Shown: positions 26,824-37,900 of the stretch, piece by piece
Layout: the number at the start of each line of letters is the position of its first letter
Numbering within the stretch: the stretch's first letter is position 1
Origin: Candidatus Nitrospira nitrosa
GTDB taxonomy: Bacteria; Nitrospirota; Nitrospiria; Nitrospirales; Nitrospiraceae
NCBI RefSeq assembly: GCF_001458735.1
Contig: NZ_CZQA01000010.1
Span: 434,001-498,000, forward strand
Length of the DNA: 64,000 nt
Direction of reading: 5' to 3'
The notes under the pieces: model-generated
Told to the model about the DNA's origin: nothing
The model's input: only the letters and a program-made list of their open reading frames with translations
The model's database searches: none
Translations under genes and position numbers: made by a program

Positions 26824-29800
26824 TCATGGCCAGGCTGGAGTCACACCACCCACAGTCAGCACCAACACGACATCCAGAATCGATTCGTCCTTGAAAGCTT
26901 GGCGGAGCGATGGGCTATTCTCCAGTTGCAGCGTCCAATCACCAACCGGGTCCCGTCCTACCAATCGCTGCCACGGTGCCCCTCCTGGACGTCGCGTGCT
27001 GATGACGCCACCCTTACTGACAGTTTCCCCCGCCGTCACCGTATCAAGTCCCGGAATCGTGTGCGCGAGCGACATCACCCGCACTTCTTGCAGATAGCCA
27101 TCCGCACGGACGCAGAAGAGCGTCACTTGCTGAATACGGACATCCGTGACATGAAGTGGGAAATCCTGGCGCATCACCGGCAGCGTCACCTGCATCTGCC
27201 TAGCCGTCTCGACTTGTTCAGGATGATTGAGTTCGTACCAGGCATCGGCGAATTGGTCCCGGATACTGAAGGCACGGTCCCCGGAAAAGGATCGATCGAG
27301 GTCTCGTATCACTTTCTGACGATAGTCCACGCTGTTCAGCGCGGTGTATTCGAACGTCAGTAGGACATCGGCGATGGTGCGATAGTCAAATGGGTTGGCC
27401 GGTTTCGGCAGCTCCAGCCGCCACACGGTGTCGACACCCATCCCTTCAAAGGGGAGCAACATGCCGTTTTCAGGTTCCAACTCGAACATCCCGGTTGCAT
27501 TCAATGGGGATGTGAAGGCAATCGTTTCCGGTGAGCGACTGAGCGTGACGGTAGTAAATTTGTCACCCGCCACCACGGTGCGTGAGAGTCCCGAGGCTGA
27601 CAAGCTTGCGCGCACACCCCGCACCGGCGGCACCAAGGCGATCAGGGAGACTTTGACCCGCTTCACCAGCCGCAGGTAGTGGCCGGGGAATTCCTGATCG
27701 AACAGGGCTTCGGGCGTGGCAAAGGTCAAGACACCGGTGTCACGAAATTGTTGGAGCTCCTGAGCGCCCAACTGGGCCAGCGATAGAGTTTGCGTCATGT
27801 GGAGTTTCCGCTTATCGGTATCGAACGCATATTGATCCAGTCGATAGATGTCCTGTAACAGCCGTGCGGATCCGGTCAACCCTCGACGGTCGGTCGCCTC
27901 GGTGCCGGCACCGGCCGTCGTGTCGATCCAGTAATCCACCCGTACGAAACCAGGCGCCGGCTCTTGGCGTTCAAACGCTAACTGCGCTTCGGCCAGCTGC
28001 GCCAGAGCCGTTGCCTGCTGCAGGAAATACGCGTACACGCCACCCAAGACACCGCTCATCCACTCGAAGAGCTCGGCATTGGTGAACTTGTTCGCTAAGA
28101 AATTCATCACCGCTTCGGCATGCTCGAGTTGCAGAACGGCCAAGGTTCGTTCCTGTGTCGCAATCTGCTGCTGATTCTTGGCGCGACGAATTTGATGGAG
28201 ACCGAGTTCTCGGTCCTTGGCAGCCAAGTTCCGTTGCAGCTTCCAGTCTTCCTTTCGCCGCTCAAAGCTGGCCTGAGTCTGAAGCATTTGAGACGTGACA
28301 GAGGCAGCCGAGGCCACATGACCCAACCCGTCTCCCGCCCAAAACTTCCATCCATCCTTGAAGGCAGCCCAAGTATGGGCAGCGGCAGCCACGCTCATTG
28401 CTCCAAGAGCTGCCCATTCCCACCCACTGACGCCATTGTCAAGCAGTCCATCAAAGTGATCGTACTGAATCTCCGCACGTTGTTTTTGCAGTTCCGCTTC
28501 ATCCGTCAGAAGAGCGGCGTCGGCCACTTTCAAGTTCGCCAGACCGATAGAGTTTCCTGCCACATGAATATCATGCTTAGCTTGAAGCTGCCGGTACCGT
28601 TCTTCGTCGCCCTGTTGCAGGGCTGAGAGATAGGCACTCTCAATCTGCTGGGCAATGCCGACCAGATTCTTCGCTCGCTCAACTAAGAAGGCATAGCGGT
28701 ACTGGCTGGGGAGGAATGTCGCCCCCTCGCCGGTCTGGATTTGCACGTCGCGCACACCCGCGATGTTCATCCCATTGTGGATCTTGGCCAGATTGGTTTG
28801 AGCATGCAACAACAGTGACTCCCACACCGGATTGGCGGGGAATGGGATCGTCGGCCCGGTTTCTGGCCGAAGGTCTGGAACCGCCAGGAGGTCAAGAGCC
28901 GTTTCGTACAATGTGCGGGCATTAGCGACCGATTCCGCCACATTCCTGGCAAACTCCAGATCGGCATAGGCAAGGAAACAGCGCACGATCGCCATCACCG
29001 TAAATCTGGTGTAGACATTCTTTCGCCCGACCAGTTTCTGATTCTGGTCAATCGACGTGCGCGCCACGACATGGGGATTCAGCTCTTCGGTCAACCATCC
29101 TGGCGTACGGCTGTAGGAGGACGGAATGGCCGCCTCCATCGTCAGCCCCGGATAGCGCTTCCGCTGATCCAACGGCAATTCGAACGCATAGACGGTTTGG
29201 TACCAATCCAGTGCTACCAAATATTCGCGGTCGTCCTGTAATCGCTGCGCGAGGGCCATCGGCACCAGCCAAAAGACTTCGCGCAGATATTGTGGGATGG
29301 CATTGGGATCGGTGATGCCGCTGAACAATCTTGTGATTAACTCTTGCCGCTTCCTCAGCTCCTCTGCCGACAATTGCTGATCGGTCAGCACAAAATCAGC
29401 CGGTAGGTTTACCGCTGGAGTGCCAAGTTCGTTGCGCAACCTCTCCACATACTGTCTCGCCAAATTGCGGGCCACCTGTGGTGTCATCTTGGGAGTTTTC
29501 CGCAACGTATCGATCAACCCATCCTTCCCGATGAAGGACTGCGTCGGAGACAGAAGACCACCGGTCGAGACATAGAGGTTCGGGAACAATTGGTTTTCCG
29601 GATAGGCAAACACCCGAATCGCCGCCAGCCACGTTCGATAGCTACCCATCCAAACCCATTCCGGATCAAAGCTGGTCTCGTTTATGGTCCAAGCCCCACC
29701 AGTTCCCACCGGCAAACGACCGGCCCGTACCGAGAAGAGCAAGCCCTGCAGCGTTTCGATCGCCTGCTCCACCCGCGTAGTCTTGCTGTCGGCATGGGCG

Positions 29801-31848
29801 CGTAAATCGATGAGCAACTCCCGACTCAGACGTTCGGCAGTGTCAGCAGCAGTTTGCGGAGGAGTCTGCCGTTGTCCTATCAGGTCCAGCAGGGCATCGC
29901 GAAGACCAGACAGTGTCAGGGCTTCAGCCGCAGCAATGGCTTTCTGGTAGCTGACCAGCATCGTTTCTCGCTGCTTGGCGCGTGCCAGCAAGGAGCGACG
30001 CCATTGGGAATAGGCCCGCAGAGTCCCACGCCAGGCCGGAATCGCGACCGTCGGTTCGCTGGCACCGGCGAGCAAGACGCCAGGATCCTGCGTGAGGCCG
30101 ATCTGCCGTTCCTCCACACGCCACTGTCGGAATAGGCGCCGTTTCTTCACTTGTAGAACGATTGCAAAGACATCCTGCCATTCAGACTCCAACAGACTGC
30201 CGGTCACCAGTAAGGCACGACTCTTGGCCAGAAACCGGAACGCCTGCAGATCGAGCTGATACCGGTCCAATTCGATTATCAGATTCTCACCTTGCGCATC
30301 CCTGGCTGCCAAGGCCGGCAGATCCAGAGCCGGCAACCCCTCGACAATGTACGTCTTCACGATGTGGTCGAAGCGGGCCAAAGGCGCCGTTTGAGTAGCC
30401 GCATCCCGCTGGATGGCGACCACCGTGTCATCGATCCACTTGCGACGGGCAGTCCAGAGTGCAAAGACCGGATTCGTGGCGACACGATTCGCAATATGGA
30501 CCTGGGCGATCACGTCCGGCTCGAGAATCGGCAGCGCACCGCTCGCGGCATCACGAGTGCGGGCATCCTCCTCCAACCATAGCGTGATCAACGCCGCACT
30601 CTGCCACTCCGGGAGTCTTGGAGCCGCAGCCGGCAGTTGAAGCGGATCGGCTATCGCTGTCGAGCGATACCCAAAGAACTCTTCCAGCAAGGCATCCGTG
30701 ACGGCCTCCGTCGGCCACGTCATCCGATCCAGACGATCCGGCCTGCTGCCCTCCAAAGAAAAGCCCAGCCGGGCTGCCAAGGCTCGGCGCTCAGACGGTT
30801 CCGCCAATCGCGCCAGCCGAAGTTCGTCATAGGAGGTCCCGAGTTCACGTAAGAGATGGTGGTACGCCACCACGCGGAACCGTTGATCCGGCTCCACTGG
30901 GATGGTCTGGTTTTGCGACGCCAACGCCCGACGCAGCACTTCAATGGCAATTCGCGGTTGTGCGATCGGCTGGTTGGAAGACTCATACACACGCGAGGCT
31001 GTCAACTTGTCGTAGGGTTGAAACAACCGGCTTGCCAATACAGCTGGGGTAGGCCCCGTGCCGCTGCCGATCTTGATCTGCCGCTGCGCACAGTCCATCA
31101 GTTCGCGGAGGTAGGTTGTGCTGGTAAATACCTGTGCAATCTCTGTGGGCTCAAACGGTTTCCGAACTGCGATCGTCTTGATGTCCTCAGTAGAGGGGAC
31201 TGAAGGGTCTCCCGTGGCTTTCACCGTTAATTGAAAGGAACCATATTGCAATGGAATCGTTTTACTCCACTCGCTCCAGTCTCCCTTTGGATTATCGACG
31301 TTGGCAAAAGCCCCGTTGTCGATCTTGTACTGCACCGACGTGACGGTCGACGCTCCATTCCTCGCAGTCCCTGTGATTCTGGCCAGATACGGCAGCGTGT
31401 CCGTTGTGACCGGTGACGTCACCTGGACCGTGAGAACGGGGGGCTTTTGCTGAAACACGACGGCATGCTCGATATGACCTCCCCCCCCCACTTCCCACTG
31501 CCCCAACGGCTGATAGCGGTTCTGCATATCCGCGGATGCTGTCACAAAGATCGTCAGCGGTTGACCGCTGGGCGTACTGGCTGGAAAGGACCCCGCACAT
31601 TGCCAAGACAGAGCCCCTGTCATCGTCGCCTGGACGGACGCCCCGCCAAGACCGAATGTCACCCACACGCTGGTGACTCTCGTGACCGTAATTTTGGGAT
31701 CCGGTGCTCCAGTATCGGTACGAATCGGCGAAACCGATCCGCTCACCTGAACGTGTTCCGCCACACGAGCACCGGCCATCGGACTGAGAATGGTTATACC
31801 TAACCCCGCTTCGACAGTTTCTGCTAAGACCTCTTCGATGATTGGCAT
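26824..31848 (-). CDS. Tc toxin complex translocator subunit, TcA-like
   Basis: A 1674-residue homologue of TcA, the pentameric pore that binds host cells and injects the TcB-TcC cargo. The first 230 residues look like two Ig-like beta domains (TILSPMAGARVAEHVQVSG and TVQVTSPVTTDTLPYLARI), perhaps for receptor binding. The large alpha-helical middle corresponds to the shell. Around 1090-1280 are the channel features: long amphipathic and coiled-coil helices, a hydrophobic Ala-rich stretch (ALGAMSVAAAAHTWAAF), and the hallmark ANKFTNAELFEWMSGVLGG followed by YAYFLQQATALAQLA. The last 300 residues match the TcA C-terminal, TcB-binding domain (LHMTQTLSLAQLG, and near the end GDWTLQLENSP). It is shorter than classical 2500-residue TcA proteins. 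ATG 31848 has AGGAGG upstream. It follows the TcB-TcC gene by 138 bp on the same strand. Confidence 0.9.
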   Translation of the reverse strand: MPIIEEVLAETVEAGLGITILSPMAGARVAEHVQVSGSVSPIRTDTGAPDPKITVTRVTSVWVTFGLGGASVQATMTGALSWQCAGSFPASTPSGQPLTIFVTASADMQNRYQPLGQWEVGGGGHIEHAVVFQQKPPVLTVQVTSPVTTDTLPYLARITGTARNGASTVTSVQYKIDNGAFANVDNPKGDWSEWSKTIPLQYGSFQLTVKATGDPSVPSTEDIKTIAVRKPFEPTEIAQVFTSTTYLRELMDCAQRQIKIGSGTGPTPAVLASRLFQPYDKLTASRVYESSNQPIAQPRIAIEVLRRALASQNQTIPVEPDQRFRVVAYHHLLRELGTSYDELRLARLAEPSERRALAARLGFSLEGSRPDRLDRMTWPTEAVTDALLEEFFGYRSTAIADPLQLPAAAPRLPEWQSAALITLWLEEDARTRDAASGALPILEPDVIAQVHIANRVATNPVFALWTARRKWIDDTVVAIQRDAATQTAPLARFDHIVKTYIVEGLPALDLPALAARDAQGENLIIELDRYQLDLQAFRFLAKSRALLVTGSLLESEWQDVFAIVLQVKKRRLFRQWRVEERQIGLTQDPGVLLAGASEPTVAIPAWRGTLRAYSQWRRSLLARAKQRETMLVSYQKAIAAAEALTLSGLRDALLDLIGQRQTPPQTAADTAERLSRELLIDLRAHADSKTTRVEQAIETLQGLLFSVRAGRLPVGTGGAWTINETSFDPEWVWMGSYRTWLAAIRVFAYPENQLFPNLYVSTGGLLSPTQSFIGKDGLIDTLRKTPKMTPQVARNLARQYVERLRNELGTPAVNLPADFVLTDQQLSAEELRKRQELITRLFSGITDPNAIPQYLREVFWLVPMALAQRLQDDREYLVALDWYQTVYAFELPLDQRKRYPGLTMEAAIPSSYSRTPGWLTEELNPHVVARTSIDQNQKLVGRKNVYTRFTVMAIVRCFLAYADLEFARNVAESVANARTLYETALDLLAVPDLRPETGPTIPFPANPVWESLLLHAQTNLAKIHNGMNIAGVRDVQIQTGEGATFLPSQYRYAFLVERAKNLVGIAQQIESAYLSALQQGDEERYRQLQAKHDIHVAGNSIGLANLKVADAALLTDEAELQKQRAEIQYDHFDGLLDNGVSGWEWAALGAMSVAAAAHTWAAFKDGWKFWAGDGLGHVASAASVTSQMLQTQASFERRKEDWKLQRNLAAKDRELGLHQIRRAKNQQQIATQERTLAVLQLEHAEAVMNFLANKFTNAELFEWMSGVLGGVYAYFLQQATALAQLAEAQLAFERQEPAPGFVRVDYWIDTTAGAGTEATDRRGLTGSARLLQDIYRLDQYAFDTDKRKLHMTQTLSLAQLGAQELQQFRDTGVLTFATPEALFDQEFPGHYLRLVKRVKVSLIALVPPVRGVRASLSASGLSRTVVAGDKFTTVTLSRSPETIAFTSPLNATGMFELEPENGMLLPFEGMGVDTVWRLELPKPANPFDYRTIADVLLTFEYTALNSVDYRQKVIRDLDRSFSGDRAFSIRDQFADAWYELNHPEQVETARQMQVTLPVMRQDFPLHVTDVRIQQVTLFCVRADGYLQEVRVMSLAHTIPGLDTVTAGETVSKGGVISTRRPGGAPWQRLVGRDPVGDWTLQLENSPSLRQAFKDESILDVVLVLTVGGVTPAWP

Positions 31849-31986
31849 GTGATTATCCTCCTATTGATACCCATCAGACCGGTTTGACTCGCAAATGTGA
31901 ATAGGCATTGATGTCGCCCCTCTCATCTCACGTAATAACGCAATCGCAGTAACGCTCCATCTAAATAAGGAAGCAGCCAATTATTC

Positions 31987-34900
31987 CTATTTGCTTGTTG
32001 GTGCCTGGAAAATAGTTTTCATAACAGCCCCAGAAGGAGGTAACCCACAAGCTTTGAGTACTTTGTCTGCAGATGGGTATGCACTTCCCAGCACATCCCA
32101 AATTGCCTGTGGCATTTTTTGGCTCCCGGCAACATCACCGGGACTAGGCAAAGCGATACGTGACCTAGGGTGTCCATGGGTAACTCGAATATCGCTTCGA
32201 GAGACTTCTAATCGTGCTGATGTCGGACCACCAACCGTATCAGTGTAAGTTCCGTCGTGATGGGTAACCCTTCCCTTTTCAAGGCCGAGGGCCTCCATTT
32301 CTTGCCACAAGGCAACCTCAGCAGGGTCCGTAGTAATTTTTGAAATAGCCCCTGGCACTCTTACAAAGTTACGCTTTATATCTTGACTCAAGACTCGACC
32401 CACGAAAGATTTTGCAGGTCCAATCACCGAGGGTCCATAGTTGATTACGTTCTGTAAGACAGCACCAGTAGTTCCGCTAGGATCTATCATATTCGCTCCA
32501 TGACCAAGTCCCGTTGTTACTGTATGCATCACCACTGCTGCTTTCGCAGTATTGATCACACCAATAGTGCCGATAGATTTAGCTAAACCTGCCCCTCCAA
32601 GTGCAACCTGGTGTACAACTCCAGCCGCAACGCCAACTTTGTATTGGGTACTTTCGTAATCGATCGAGCTGTCAACGTCCGCTACCTCTCTGACTTTCTG
32701 GGTCAATCCAAAAGATACTGTATCTCCGAAACCTGCAACTCCCTCATCTACCTTGATTTCGTCGTCTAGGACTTCGACAGTACTTCCTAGTCCACAACCT
32801 TTGCTGCCAGGCCAACAGAACTCCCAGTCAGTGCCAACCGTATCTGTTCTATTGAGCGGATTGCCGGAACAATACATGCAAACATTAACTCCACCTTCTA
32901 GTCCTATCGGATCCGCATTTACCCATCGCGCCAGCCAGGCGGCATAGTAGCGGGCAGCGTGATAGTTGAGACCGCTCTCTTCATCCCGCTCCTTACCGGT
33001 GAAGCGATACCGCTTTTTGGTGAAGCTGCCGAAGCTGGTTTCTCCATACGGCGTATATTCCTCGCGATTGATCCAAACCCCGTCGACGCCGACCACGACA
33101 TGACTGCTCCCCAGATGATCTGCCAGGTGATATTTCACGGCGGGGCTCGCATCGTCTGGAAACGGCGTGCCGACACGGACAACGGCGATACGCGCTTGGT
33201 CATCCATCACATGCAGGGTGTTGTTCTCCTGGACCGTGGTGCCCTGCACCATACGGTGGTACTCAAAGAGGCCCCCCGCATAGACCGTCACGCTGTACTG
33301 GCCACCTTGTTTGCGCACCAGTTTCTTCACTCGCATGCCGCCGGCATCGTAGCAATACTGCGCATGCACAGAGGGTTCGCTGCCCGCGACCTGCGTACGG
33401 AAGGTTTTCAGTCGGTCACTGTGGTCCCACTCGAACTGCCGCATCTGGTGCTCGCTGAGCATGTTGCCGTTGGCATCGTAGACATAACGGTAGCTACTCT
33501 GGCCGATCGTCATGGAATCCAAGCGATTGTTCCCCGTGGCCGTCGCAAACAGTCGGTTGCTTCCCACTCCCGCTCCCTGATGCTTCAGCTCCTGCATATT
33601 GCCCAGCGCGTCATACCGATAGCGCTGGGTATAGACGCGCGCGCGGGTCACATCGGTACAGCGCGGTTGATCCATCCAGGGCGGTGCCTCCGGTGCTTGA
33701 TCACACTCCCTTCCGGTCGCGGACAACAATCGATAGATCGGGTCGTAGTCAAATTGCCGGAGCAATGCATCGCCGGAGGCCAGCAACTGCGCGAGTCTGC
33801 TCTCATTGACGATCGCTGCGGAGGGATTGTTGATGATCCCGCTACCTGGCGTGCGGTCGAGGATCTGCAAGATATTGCCGACCAGATCGTACCGGTAGGC
33901 TAAATCTTGTAACGGTTCACCGTTTGGTTGGAACCGGTCAGGCTGTGGTTGACTGTAGCGCTCCGACCGCATACGCATCAGCCGGAACGTCTTGTCGTCA
34001 TAGGCGTAACGAGTCATCAGGCCATTGCCATAAGCGATCAGCACCCGCTGGCCTTTGGCACTGTAGGCGATCTGCTGGACGTACGTCTGGCCGTTGAGTA
34101 TGACCTGCGCCAAGGCACCGGCTTGGTTGTAGACCAGAAGCAATTCTTGCCGCTGGCCGGTGACGTCTTGTGGATAGAGTGCGCTCTTAATCCGATTGAG
34201 GGCATCGTAGCGGCTGCTGGTTTCGTACAGGGCGCTATCCAGCAGGGTTTGCGCCTGGGCTGCTAGGGAGACGTTGGCCGGAGCCTGCCAATCCACGCGA
34301 TAGGTTTCGATGGCCCAGTTGCGTTGAGCTGCATTCTCATAGGCCGTCAGCAACTTGGCATCGCTCAACACCTGCCGGCTCTGGCTGACTGGATTGCCCT
34401 TGAAGTCGTACCCGGCAACCGTGACTCGCCCGGCTTCGTCATATTGTTGATAGGGTTTGCCCAGCAGATTCTTCTGTCGGGCCGCGTCCGTGGTGAATCC
34501 AGACTCAGGCCGGTCACCATAGATCAGCACTTGACGGAGAGTCAGCGGCTGATTCAGTCCATTTCGTGCCCAGAGTCGATTGGGACGATTCCCTTCATCA
34601 TAGCCATACAGGATCAACGCGCCTTTGCTGTCGCGGCTCTCAAGCGGATTGCCGACGGCATCAAGGACTGTGCGACGCAACCCTGCATCAATGCTGTCAC
34701 TTCGCCAGGGTCGATTGGCCAAGTCATGTCCATACCGAAACGCGACTCTGCCCATTGCATCCGTCACGCTGACCAGATTGCCCCGAATGTCGTAGTGGGA
34801 TCGGGTGACCAGCCAATCAGCTTGCGAGCTGCCGTTCCTGGCAATGGCTTGGACGGTACGGCCCAAGGCATCGATGGCGATGCTCGCCGGCGTGTTCGAG

Positions 34901-37900
34901 TGGGTCTGATAGCCTCGCGCCTGCTCCGCATGGGTGCGGCCCGCGTTGTCGTTGGCGTCGTAGGTGTAGGCTTCCCACGGCGTTGGTGCAAACTGCTCAG
35001 GAGTTGCCAAGTCGGTCGGGATCCCGTATATCACCCGCTGCTCAGAGCCATCCGGGTTGAGCGTGCGGATCACCTGACCGCGCGGATCGTAGATCATCAC
35101 GGCTTTTTTCCCGAGCTGTGCCTCGCCGGGAGCGGAGTAGCTCCAGCCTTGCGAATAGAACGGCTCATATTGCTCAACGACCCGTCCTTTGTTGTCGTAC
35201 GTCTTCCAACCGCTGACCAGTACATTGGGGTGCTGTGAATCCCCGTTGCGAATCCCACTGAATGCCGCGCGAGACCCCGCGTCATCGGCTTGATCGACCG
35301 GGAGGAGACCACCCCCAAAGTTTGCATCACCAAACCGGATCTCTTCCGATTGCACGCGGGTCTGTAGTAGACGGCCAAACCCGTCGGAATATTCCACCGT
35401 CTCGATGGTCTCATCTCGTTTCGAAAGCGGCACATCCGTCTCCGTATCGTGATGCTGATATCGGCGGCTGCGGGCGGATACCGGCAGACCCCGTTCGCTG
35501 AATGCCAAGAGGTCGTAGCTGAGTTCCAGACTCGGCCTAGTACGGTCTCCTTCCGCCGCGTTGGCTTTGCCCTGTATGAACGTCGCCTTCACAAGACCCA
35601 GCGGCGTAAAGCGAACGCGCTGACTATTCTGGTTCGCATCAACAACCACCTCCGGCTGCAGCACGCGATAGTCGTATTTGGCTTCTGTGCTCAGCCCCAG
35701 GGGATCAGTGACCCTGATCGGGAGCAGGTGATACTTGTCGTATGAAATAACCGTCCGCCGCCCCAGCGGGTCATGCTGCTGCATGAGCAGACCGCGCCCC
35801 TTGCCATTGGCACCGCTGACTTGGAAATCATAGAGATGGCTCGCGGCCATCACGAAATACCCCTGGGCCGAGATCGCACCGGGGCCGCCCTTTCGATAGA
35901 TATAGCCGGCCAACATCGGGAGCTTGCGAAACTCCTCCGGATAGTCAGCGGTCCACACCGGCGTCCCTGGCTTGAGATACGGTGGAAGCTCTGGTGGACT
36001 GGTCTGGCTTTCGCCGCTGCGATACAGATCGGCCAGCAACCCATCCGTGAGGACAAGGTTTTCCGAACGCACTAATGCGCCGTACTCGCCCAGTTGACCA
36101 AACGGCAGCCCCTGAAACCCAGGCCCGTCATAGAAGCTGATGGTCTGGCCGATCAACTGTTTGACCGCGCCGCCGGCTTTGACCGTCTCCCACAGCGTGA
36201 AGACCGAGGACTTCCCGTCGTTGACGATTTCGTAGGCGCTGGTTTTGGCGACTCGATCGATCAGATAGCGTTGTGAGTCGTCGCGCTGCAGATAGGTCGT
36301 TTCGCTGAAGATCGCAAGATAGGGCTCACTGCTTGCCGCCGCCGACCGGTACTCGCGGCCTCGTGGCACGGCAAGACTGAGTTGCCATAACAGGCGACCA
36401 TACTGGTCATGCTCCCCCATCATGGTGAGTTGGGTCTGCGAGTCGTCGCCGCGTTCCCATTGCGTGGTGCGTTGAGCAAGGGGAAAGCTGAAGAAGATGG
36501 CTCGTCTGTCACTGCCGGTTGCGGGCGGCACTTCCTCTCGAACGCCTTGTAACTGTTCCGTCACGGTATAGGGCCGTGCCTCACGCTCCGTTCCGTCCAA
36601 GGCATACAGCTCCGCGCGCAGCACCGTCCCACGAAGGGCACGCAAGGCATCTCGTTTTCGACGCCTCGGCAAGGCCTCGAGCTGCGCAGTCATCTCTGCG
36701 GGTCTCGTGAAGACCATCGGATCGCCCGGCCAATATTCCTGGCGGTAGTCGAGTTCATCCCAATCGCCGAACTCGTCACCAATCGGTCCTTGATGAAACC
36801 AGGTGCGGGTTTCCAGTGGTGGCGAGAACTGCCGCTCTGCCACCGGGAGAAATGCCGGTCCGGCGTGCAGGCCTAGTCCATGAAACTGGTCGAATTGTTC
36901 CGTATCGCGTTGATCCACCCGCCCGAAGCCCCGGAACTCGCGCTCCGCACCGTCCCAATACCCATGATGGTAGGAGTACTCCGTGGTGAGTTTCCCATGA
37001 GAAATCTGATCGACAACCTCAACCTTCGCAACCACCTGGACAGGAAACGGCAATGGAGTCTTCCAGCGTGTGGAAGGTGCCTCTTGGTCCTTGAGATAGA
37101 ACTGTACGGAGGAGACATAGCCGACCCGCGTGAGGGCCCCCATATGATTGCCCATCTCGGTCATCATATAGGGTTTGATCCCACCGGAAAAATCCAAGTA
37201 GAACATGGTGGGGCGACGTGATCCATCAGCATCGCGGCTCCACAACACACCTCGATTGCCATGACCCAGCACATCCACTAAACGCACCGCGTCCATGTCG
37301 GTGACCGGCGGGGTTCCAGCGATTTCGATCGGCTCGCTCCACGCATTGCCACCCTGATTGATCCAGAGCCACACCTTTCGATCCCCGACATACACACAAT
37401 CGGCCAAGCCATCGCCGTCCACGTCGTCGATGAGAATGCGTTTGGGGTCATAGCCATAGGGTAACCGTGGACTATTGCGCATGACGATCTGCTGACCCCA
37501 GTCGCCATATCCCATGTTGGGCCAGTAGGAAACATGGCCGTCGTACACGAGTGCGATGTCCTGGAGCCCATCTCCGCTGAAGTCCCCCCATTTGACACGA
37601 GGATCGGAAAAACTGACGTTTGGAAACTCGGCGAGGTCACGACGTTCGACGACACGAGTCTGGTGCCATCCGCGTGTGGGATCATTGAAGAAACATTCCA
37701 GGCGATTGCCCGAACGGATGGCGTCCGTCACGCCGTCCCCGGTCAGGTCAAGCAGCTTGACGTTCGGATCGTCGAGACGAAAACTCGGTGCGGTCTCATA
37801 CCGGTGAAAAGATTTTTGGTCCCACACCCCGTCAAACCGCAATGGAAAGTAACCGGACAAACCTTCTCGACTGACGAGCAATTCAACGCGACCGTCCCCG

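Noticed and set aside
32959..35238. Long plus-strand open frames (about 300 residues each) opposite the RHS region
   Set aside because: They are antisense shadows of the periodic, GC-rich RHS repeats of the TcB-TcC gene, with no domain and no start signals.
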